From: an uncultured Prevotellaceae bacterium
GTDB taxonomy: Bacteria; Bacteroidota; Bacteroidia; Bacteroidales; Bacteroidaceae
NCBI GenBank assembly: GCA_900320045.1
Contig: ONQT01000007.1
Coordinates: 1 to 62,169, forward strand
Reading direction: 5' to 3'
DNA: 62,169 nt
The notes below the pieces were generated by a model, which saw only the letters and a program-made list of their open reading frames with translations, was not told the origin of the DNA and made no database searches. Both the position numbers and the translations under genes were made by a program. Below, one piece after another: positions 56,340 through 62,169 of this stretch. How positions within the stretch are numbered: the first letter of the stretch is position 1; each line of letters opens with the position of its first letter.

Positions 56340-57515
56340 GTGAAACATTTAAAAGTCATTCTTAATGCTCTTCAAGGGGTATTTTTAGGGTTCTTTCTGA
56401 CCACATCGACGCCAGCTTGGGCCGATGAGTCACCTCTGGCCTCCATGGACTCCGTGGAAATCAGCCTGCTGACCTGCGAGCCCCACGACGAGGTGTACAG
56501 TCTCTACGGCCATACTGCCATCCGCTATCACGACCTGCGCCGTGGCGGCATCGATGTCGCATTCAACTATGGTGTCTTCAATTTTCATGCTCCTTACTTC
56601 GTGCTGCGCTTCGTTTTCGGCATCACCGACTACGAGCTTGGAGCTTACCCCTACAAATACTTCCGAATAGAGTATGAGCAGTTTGGCAGCGAGGTCGTCG
56701 AACAGGTTCTCAACCTGACGAACGAGGAGAAGCTTCGCCTGCAGTTCCTGTTGGCTGACAACATGCAGCCGGCGAACACCGTCTACCGCTACAACTACTT
56801 CTACAACAACTGCACGACGAAGGCTCGCGACATCATCGAGCAATGCATCAACGGCGGAATAGAATATACTGAGTATAAGAAAGATACACTTACCTATCGT
56901 TCAATGGTTCACGCCATGACCAAGCAGCATCCCTGGGCGCGTTTCGGCAACGATCTGCTTCTGGGTATTAAGGCCGACAGACCTACCTCGCAGCGCGAGC
57001 AGGAGTTCCTGCCAGCCCACCTGATGCAGGACTTCGACCATGCCCTGATTCATGCCGACGGCACCCGTCCTTTGGTCAAGGAGCGACGCATTGCCGTCCC
57101 TGCCGGTGCCAAGGTTCTGCGACCCGATTTCCCGCTTTCACCCCTCGCCGTCGGACTCATCCTGCTAGCTGCAGGAGTTGTCGTTTTTGTTATAGAAATT
57201 CGCAATAAAAAGACCTTCCTTTGGTGGGATTTACCCTTGATGCTTCTGAGCGGATCGCTGGGCATCGTGCTCTTCCTGATGCTCTTTTCGCAGCACCCCA
57301 CGGTCAGCCTGAACCTGCAGATTCTGTTGTTTAACCCCCTACCCTGGTTTTTCCTGTGGCCCGTTATCAAGAGGCGCCAGACGCGCTATTGGCAAGTGAC
57401 TGCCATTTTGGCTGTTGCCTTCTTTGTGGGAGCTGTTTTCCAATGCTACGCCGAGGGTTTATGGTGTTTGGCACTATGTTTGCTGCTGCAAAGTTACGCC
57501 CACCTCAGAAAATAA
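56340..57515 (+). CDS. Lnb-type (DUF4105) membrane protein, probable lipoprotein N-acyltransferase
   Basis: The 391-residue protein has an N-terminal signal or anchor (about 5-28), a periplasmic DUF4105 domain (about 35-230) and some five membrane helices at the C-terminus (PLAVGLILLAAGVVVFVIEI, LMLLSGSLGIVLFLMLF, and others). Conserved residues are His58 in YGHTAIR and Cys158 in YNNCTTKARD, a likely Cys-His active site. This domain defines Lnb, the enzyme reported to N-acylate lipoproteins in Bacteroides, which lack Lnt. The function here is inferred from that family. The start is GTG, very close to the promoter, so a leaderless mRNA or a different start is possible. Confidence 0.8.
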   Translation: MKHLKVILNALQGVFLGFFLTTSTPAWADESPLASMDSVEISLLTCEPHDEVYSLYGHTAIRYHDLRRGGIDVAFNYGVFNFHAPYFVLRFVFGITDYELGAYPYKYFRIEYEQFGSEVVEQVLNLTNEEKLRLQFLLADNMQPANTVYRYNYFYNNCTTKARDIIEQCINGGIEYTEYKKDTLTYRSMVHAMTKQHPWARFGNDLLLGIKADRPTSQREQEFLPAHLMQDFDHALIHADGTRPLVKERRIAVPAGAKVLRPDFPLSPLAVGLILLAAGVVVFVIEIRNKKTFLWWDLPLMLLSGSLGIVLFLMLFSQHPTVSLNLQILLFNPLPWFFLWPVIKRRQTRYWQVTAILAVAFFVGAVFQCYAEGLWCLALCLLLQSYAHLRK

Positions 57516-57552
57516 AAACGGGCAAACATGCAAGTTATACGAATATTTTTTG

Positions 57553-57560
57553 TAATTTTG
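57553..57560 (+). promoter_or_regulatory. -7 element before secA
   Basis: TAATTTTG, 78 bp upstream of secA. The leader contains a copy of the dispersed AT motif (57569-57585). No clear -33 box. Confidence 0.45.
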
Positions 57561-57568
57561 CACCCGCT

Positions 57569-57585
57569 TATTTTATAATAAGGTG
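57569..57585 (-). repeat. Copy of dispersed AT-rich motif in the secA leader
   Basis: The minus strand reads CACCTTATTATAAAATA, identical to the coding copies at 33323-33339 and 55082-55098. It is non-coding here, about 10 bp after the -7 element, where it would be transcribed. Confidence 0.5.
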
Positions 57586-57638
57586 AGCACAAGACAGAAA
57601 ACAGTACAAAGAAAACAAGTAAAAAGTAACACAATAAG

Positions 57639-60600
57639 ATGAATTTCAACCAGATTTTACGCTCGTTGTTCGGCGACAAGGCGTCGCGCGACAACAAGCT
57701 CATCCGCCCTTTCGTTGAGAAAGTAAAAGCCATCTATCCTTCCATGCAGCAGCTCAGCAACGACGAGCTGCGCCAGCGCACGAAGGACATTCAGCAGCAG
57801 GTGCAGTCGTCTGCCAACGAGCAGAAGGCCGAGATTGAGCGCCTGAAAGCCACCATCGAGGAGACGCCCATCGACGAGCGTGCCGACATCTTCGCCCAGA
57901 TAGACAAACTGGAGAAGGAGGTGCTTGACATCTACGAGGACGCTCTGAACGAGGTGATGCCCGAGGTGTTTGCCATTGTCAAGGAGACTGCCCGCCGCTT
58001 TGCCGAGAACGAGGAGACCATCGTTACGGCAACGGATTTTGACCGCGAGCTGGCTGCCGACCCCAAAAAGGACTTCATTACCATCGACGGCGACAAGGCC
58101 GTCTACCATAACCATTGGACGGCCGGCGGCAACGACCTGAAGTGGGAAATGGTCCACTACGACGTCCAGCTGTTCGGCGGCGTCGTGCTGCACCAGGGTA
58201 AGATTGCCGAGATGGCCACCGGTGAAGGTAAGACGCTGGTCGCTACCCTCCCCGTATTCCTCAACGCCCTGACGGGCAACGGTGTCCACGTGGTGACGGT
58301 CAACGACTATCTGGCCAAGCGTGACTCCGAGTGGATGGGACCGCTCTATATGTTCCACGGGCTCTCTGTGGACTGCATCGACAAGCACCAGCCCAACTCT
58401 CCCGAGCGCCGCAAGGCTTATCAGGCCGACATTACCTTCGGTACCAACAACGAGTTCGGTTTCGACTATCTGCGCGACAACATGGCCATTTCGCCACAGG
58501 ACCTCGTGCAGCGTGCCCACAACTACGCCATCGTCGACGAGGTCGACTCCGTGCTGATTGACGATGCCCGCACGCCGCTGATTATCTCCGGTCCCGTGCC
58601 CAAGGGCGACGACCAGATGTTCGAGGAGTACCAGCCGCTGGTGGAGAAGTTGGTGAACGTTCAGCGCCAGCTGGCTACGCAGTATCTCGCCGACGCCAAA
58701 CAGAAGATTGCCGAGGGCCGCGAGAAGAACGACCAGAAGCTGCAGGAGGAAGGTTTCCTGTCGCTGTTCCGCTCGTTCAAGTCCATGCCTAAGAACAAGC
58801 CGCTCATCAAGTTCCTTTCCGAGGACGGTATCAAGTCGGGTCTGCAGAACACCGAGAACACCTATATGGAGAACAACAACCGCCGCATGCCGGAGGCCGT
58901 CGAGCCGCTGTACTTCGTGGTTGACGAGAAGCTGAACTCCTGCGACCTGACGGACAAGGGTACCGCCTGGCTGGCTAATGAGGTGAACGATGCCGAGCTG
59001 TTTGTGCTGCCCGACATCACCTCGCAGCTGTCGGCCCTGGAGGGCGACGCCAAGCTCTCTGACGAGGAGCGCGTGAACAAGAAGGACGAGCTGCTGCAGC
59101 ACTATGCCGTGCAGTCGGAGCGCGTCCACACCCTGCAGCAGTTGCTCAAGGCCTACTGCATGTTCAACAAGGACGACGAATACGTGGTCATTGACGGCGA
59201 GGTGAAGATTGTCGACGAGCAGACGGGCCGTATCATGGAGGGCCGCCGCTGGAGTGACGGTCTGCACCAGGCTGTGGAGGCCAAGGAGCACGTGAAGGTC
59301 GAGGCTGCCACGCAGACCTTCGCCACCATCACGCTGCAGAACTATTTCCGCATGTACCATAAGCTGGCCGGTATGACCGGTACGGCATCGACGGAGGCTG
59401 GCGAGTTCTGGGACATCTACAAGCTGGATGTCGTGGAAATCCCCACCAACCGTCCCGTCATCCGCGACGATATGGACGACCGCATCTACAAGACTGCTCG
59501 CGAGAAGTATCGCGCTGTCATTGAGGAAGTTGTGCGCCTGCGCAACATGGGTCGCCCGACGCTGATCGGTACGACGAGCGTTGAGATTTCCGAGCTCTTG
59601 AGCCGCATGCTCGACATGTATGTCAATCCCGAGACGGGCAAGCGCGAGGGTATTCCCCACCAGGTGCTGAACGCCAAGCTGCACCAGAAGGAGGCCGACA
59701 TCGTGGCCCTGGCCGGTCAGTCGACCAACGGCAAGGGTGCCGTGACCATAGCCACCAACATGGCCGGTCGTGGTACCGATATCAAGCTGTCGCCCGAGGT
59801 GAAGGCCGCCGGCGGTCTGGCCATCATCGGCACCGAGCGCCACGAGTCGCGCCGTGTAGACCGCCAGTTGCGTGGTCGTGCCGGTCGTCAGGGTGACCCG
59901 GGCTCGTCGCTGTTCTTCATCTCGCTGGAGGACAAGCTCATGCGCCTGTTCGGTTCCGAGCGTATCGCCACCGTGATGGACAAGCTGGGCTTCAAGGAGG
60001 GCGAAATGCTGGAGAGCCCCATGATTTCTAAGCAGGTGGAGCGCGCCCAGAAGAAAGTCGAGGAGAACAACTTCGGCATCCGCAAGCGCCTGCTGGAGTA
60101 TGATGACGTGATGAACAAGCAGCGCACCGTGGTCTATTCGAAGCGCCGCCACGCCCTTATGGGTGAGCGCATCGGCATGGACATCTCGAACACCATCTGG
60201 GACCGCGTGGTGAACATCATCGAAAACAACGACTACGAGGGCTGCAAGGAGCAGTTCATCAAGATATTCGCCATGGAGTGCCCCTTCTCCAGCGAGGAGT
60301 TCATCAACAAGAACCCCGAAGACCTGGCCGAGGAGACGTTCCAGGTGGCTATGGGCAACTTCAAGCGCAAGATGGAGCACGTCCAGGAGGTCGCCATGCC
60401 GGTCATCAAGCAGGTCTACGAGAACCAGGGCCATCAGTACGAGCGCATCGTGGTGCCCCTGACCGACGGCCGCAAGATGTACAACATCGCCTGCAACCTC
60501 AAGGAGGCCTACGACACCGAGTGTAAGTCGGTCGTCAAGGAGTTCGAGAAGCAGATTCTGCTGCACATCATCGACGAGGCATGGAAGGAGAACCTGCGCG

Positions 60601-61004
60601 AGCTGGACGAGCTGAAGCACTCCGTGCAGAACGCCAGCTACGAGCAGAAAGACCCGCTGCTCATCTTCAAGCTCGAGTCTGTCAAGCTGTTCGACAACAT
60701 GGTGAACACCATGAACAACCGCAGCGTCTCTATCCTGATGCGCGCCCAGATTCCGGAGATGCAGCAGGTGCAGGAGGCCGCTCCCGAGGAGCACACCCAG
60801 CGCCAGCAGTACACCGAGTCGAAGCAGTCGCTGACCCAGGAGCAGATGACCGACCCCAACCAGGCCGCCGCAGCCGCTCAGGACACGCGTGCCCAGCAAC
60901 CGCGCACGCCTATCATCAAGGACAAGCTGCCCGGCCGCAACGATCCCTGCCCCTGCGGTAGCGGCAAGAAGTTCAAGCAATGCCACGGCCGCGGCTTAGT
61001 GTAA
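57639..61004 (+). CDS. secA: Preprotein translocase ATPase SecA
   Basis: SecA is the motor that drives proteins through SecYEG. At 1,121 residues it is longer than the E. coli protein (901). An insertion in the first ATPase half (about 340-430, [20 protein letters not shown]...) and a Gln/Pro-rich region near 1040-1090 account for much of the difference. Walker A (ATGEGKT, about 193-199), DEVD ([16 protein letters not shown]), GTDIK ([10 protein letters not shown]) and the C-terminal zinc site [14 protein letters not shown] are intact. It is followed after 21 bp by an ABC ATPase. A 1,109-codon open frame on the opposite strand is a codon-bias shadow. Confidence 0.97.
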   Translation: MNFNQILRSLFGDKASRDNKLIRPFVEKVKAIYPSMQQLSNDELRQRTKDIQQQVQSSANEQKAEIERLKATIEETPIDERADIFAQIDKLEKEVLDIYEDALNEVMPEVFAIVKETARRFAENEETIVTATDFDRELAADPKKDFITIDGDKAVYHNHWTAGGNDLKWEMVHYDVQLFGGVVLHQGKIAEMATGEGKTLVATLPVFLNALTGNGVHVVTVNDYLAKRDSEWMGPLYMFHGLSVDCIDKHQPNSPERRKAYQADITFGTNNEFGFDYLRDNMAISPQDLVQRAHNYAIVDEVDSVLIDDARTPLIISGPVPKGDDQMFEEYQPLVEKLVNVQRQLATQYLADAKQKIAEGREKNDQKLQEEGFLSLFRSFKSMPKNKPLIKFLSEDGIKSGLQNTENTYMENNNRRMPEAVEPLYFVVDEKLNSCDLTDKGTAWLANEVNDAELFVLPDITSQLSALEGDAKLSDEERVNKKDELLQHYAVQSERVHTLQQLLKAYCMFNKDDEYVVIDGEVKIVDEQTGRIMEGRRWSDGLHQAVEAKEHVKVEAATQTFATITLQNYFRMYHKLAGMTGTASTEAGEFWDIYKLDVVEIPTNRPVIRDDMDDRIYKTAREKYRAVIEEVVRLRNMGRPTLIGTTSVEISELLSRMLDMYVNPETGKREGIPHQVLNAKLHQKEADIVALAGQSTNGKGAVTIATNMAGRGTDIKLSPEVKAAGGLAIIGTERHESRRVDRQLRGRAGRQGDPGSSLFFISLEDKLMRLFGSERIATVMDKLGFKEGEMLESPMISKQVERAQKKVEENNFGIRKRLLEYDDVMNKQRTVVYSKRRHALMGERIGMDISNTIWDRVVNIIENNDYEGCKEQFIKIFAMECPFSSEEFINKNPEDLAEETFQVAMGNFKRKMEHVQEVAMPVIKQVYENQGHQYERIVVPLTDGRKMYNIACNLKEAYDTECKSVVKEFEKQILLHIIDEAWKENLRELDELKHSVQNASYEQKDPLLIFKLESVKLFDNMVNTMNNRSVSILMRAQIPEMQQVQEAAPEEHTQRQQYTESKQSLTQEQMTDPNQAAAAAQDTRAQQPRTPIIKDKLPGRNDPCPCGSGKKFKQCHGRGLV

Positions 61005-61025
61005 CCCATTAGCCCCTTTAGACCC

Positions 61026-61772
61026 ATGATAACCATTCAGAACCTTCAGAAACACTTCGGCGAGACCTGCGCCTGCGACATCCCCGCGTTCACGGTGAAC
61101 AACGGCGATATCCTCGGACTGGTTGGCAACAACGGCGCGGGCAAGACCACCCTCTTCCGCCTGCTGCTCGACCTGCTCAAGGCCGACGGCGGCAGCGTGG
61201 ACATTGACGGCGTCAACCCCGCCGAGAGCGAAGCGTGGAAGCAGCATGTCGGCGCCTATATCGACGAAGGCTTCCTCATCGACTTCCTCACGCCCGAGGA
61301 GTACTTCACCTTTCTGGGCAAGATTTCGGGCATCCCACAGGCCGAGATTGACGAGCGACTGAAGCAGTTTGAGCGCTTCTCTGGCGGCGAGATCTTCGGA
61401 CAGAAGAAGCTTATCCGCAACCTCTCTGCCGGAAACAAGATGAAGGTAGGCATTATCTCCGCCCTGTTGCGCCGCCCCGAGGTCGTGGTGCTCGACGAGC
61501 CGTTCAACTTCCTCGACCCCACGAGCCAGCTGGTGCTCAAGCACCTGTTGCGCGACTATGCCCGGCAGACGGGAGCCACCATCCTCATTTCGAGCCACAA
61601 CCTGCAGCACACCGTCGACATCTCGACACGCATCGTCCTGCTGGAGCACGGCCGCATCATCCGCGACTTGCCCAACCGCGACGGCAGCGCCTCCGCCGAA
61701 CTGCAGGCGTATTTTTCCGACGGGTCGGAAACAGCCGGTGACGCCAATGAAGAGCGAACGGAAACAGCATAA
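61026..61772 (+). CDS. ABC transporter ATP-binding protein (orphan)
   Basis: The 248-residue ATPase has Walker A GNNGAGKTT near 36-44, Walker B VVVLDEP and a modified signature NLSAGNKMK in place of LSGGQ. SSHNLQHTVDIS holds the H-loop. The C-terminal tail is acidic. It resembles ATPases of Bacteroidota drug or lipid exporters whose permease is usually encoded beside them, but no permease gene adjoins it here: secA is upstream and a strong terminator follows. The partner is probably encoded elsewhere. Confidence 0.87.
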   Translation: MITIQNLQKHFGETCACDIPAFTVNNGDILGLVGNNGAGKTTLFRLLLDLLKADGGSVDIDGVNPAESEAWKQHVGAYIDEGFLIDFLTPEEYFTFLGKISGIPQAEIDERLKQFERFSGGEIFGQKKLIRNLSAGNKMKVGIISALLRRPEVVVLDEPFNFLDPTSQLVLKHLLRDYARQTGATILISSHNLQHTVDISTRIVLLEHGRIIRDLPNRDGSASAELQAYFSDGSETAGDANEERTETA

Positions 61773-61773
61773 A

Positions 61774-61805
61774 AAACAGGGAGAGCAAAATTGCTCTCCC
61801 TGTTT
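61774..61805. terminator. Terminator after the ABC ATPase gene
   Basis: The 15-bp arms AAACAGGGAGAGCAA and TTGCTCTCCCTGTTT pair perfectly around AA, with TGCTTT after. It overlaps the stop codon region and probably ends the secA-ABC transcript. Confidence 0.85.
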
Positions 61806-61838
61806 GCTTTAAGGCTCCGGGATCGGGCTTGCTGATAA

Positions 61839-62002
61839 CGTCACATTGTAACTTTGTAACAATGTAACAATAAGGATTTTCAAATTATGCCCATCCGTAA
61901 TGTAGAATATATAATAATTATAATTATTATATATTTATAATCTCATGGTCTGCACTGCGGCATGGGCTTAATGTTACAAAGTTACATTGTTACAATGTGA
62001 CG
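61839..62002. repeat. Inverted octamer array around a 30-bp AT palindrome
   Basis: The left arm (61839-61868) has three 8-bp direct units ATTGTAAC, TTTGTAAC, AATGTAAC after CGTCAC. The right arm (61973-62002) has three inverted units GTTACAAA, GTTACATT, GTTACAAT before GTGACG. The outer 14 bp match exactly; the inner two units are swapped. Between them 61906-61935 is a perfect 30-bp all-A/T palindrome. The 61773-62169 stretch has no gene. Confidence 0.7.
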
Positions 62003-62057
62003 TGGACGAAAAAATGTCAAATTCGTGCTGAAAATCGCCCCAAATTGAAGGAAAAAA

Positions 62058-62089
62058 TTTGGAAGTGCAATGAATTTTTCGTACCTTTG
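62058..62089 (+). promoter_or_regulatory. Promoter for a gene beyond the right edge
   Basis: TTTG (62058-62061), a 20-bp spacer and TACCTTTG (62082-62089). It fires rightward out of the window, 56 bp after the octamer array. The 80 bp after it contain no start codon with a convincing frame. Confidence 0.65.
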
Positions 62090-62169
62090 CATTGTCAATA
62101 GGAACGATGGATTTTGAGCGCAGGGCACCAAAAATTTGTTTTCAGGCCTGACAAAATTTTCTGCCTGCC

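Noticed and set aside
57657-60986. A 1,109-codon open frame antisense to secA
   Set aside because: Its protein is a low-complexity Leu/Val/His/Gly/Asp mix typical of the mirror of a codon-biased gene. secA is unmistakable on the other strand.

Overview
The window looks like about 62 kb of chromosome from a Prevotella-like member of the Bacteroidota (order Bacteroidales). The signs are: promoters of the TTTG / TAnnTTTG type in front of many genes; few clear Shine-Dalgarno sites; a fused lpxC-fabZ gene; an RprXY-type two-component pair; a SecA of about 1,120 residues; an Lnb-type (DUF4105) protein; and base composition near 50% GC. I see no rRNA, tRNA, CRISPR array, prophage or intact insertion sequence. 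The genus is inferred, not proven.

Layout, left to right. 1-5.4 kb: a class A penicillin-binding protein read leftward, then pyrB-pyrI and a histidine-rich G3E GTPase read rightward. 5.4-10.4 kb: glyA, a two-component-type sensor with no kinase domain, a 6S-like structured RNA, and ribE. 10.4-19.4 kb, leftward: rprXY, a TonB-dependent receptor, a SpoU-family RNA methyltransferase, nadE and queA. 19.5-28 kb, rightward: a YbiT-like ABC-F protein, grpE-dnaJ, folC, galM-galK and an HD-domain phosphohydrolase. 28.1-40.8 kb: a long, tightly packed rightward run of lpxD, lpxC/fabZ, lpxA, miaA, a second class A PBP, a Pif1-like helicase and three fused cobalamin genes (cbiH-cbiC, cbiE-cbiT, cbiG-cbiF). 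41-49.4 kb: rlmD, a phosphate-selective-type porin, then a small AT-richer surface-polysaccharide patch (a flippase and four glycosyltransferases). 49.4-56.2 kb, leftward: a TPR protein, a PpiD/SurA-type foldase, a CNNM/CorC-type protein, lptC and an outer-membrane protein. 56.3-61.8 kb, rightward: the Lnb-type protein, secA and an orphan ABC ATPase. The right end is a non-coding region with an unusual inverted array of octamers.

Many of these genes build or serve the cell envelope: two PBPs, the LpxD/C/A steps of lipid A synthesis, LptC, a periplasmic foldase, SecA, Lnb, a porin and polysaccharide genes. They are mixed with housekeeping genes, so this is core chromosome, not an island.

The most interesting material is in the small repeats. 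A family of 21-bp palindromes (8-bp arms that change together, 5-nt TTCNG-like loop) lies between genes, usually in pairs about 40-43 bp apart. The same palindromes lie in frame in the linkers of two fused cobalamin enzymes, where they encode an SG-x-[ST]-x-A peptide. A separate 17-18-bp motif, CACCTTATTATAWAWATA, recurs in coding and non-coding DNA. Other signals are A/T-rich heptamer repeats whose last unit contains a start codon, a near-perfect 47-bp inverted duplication over the rprX promoter and start, 20-22-bp tandem repeats just after two stop codons, and the terminal octamer array around a 30-bp all-AT palindrome.
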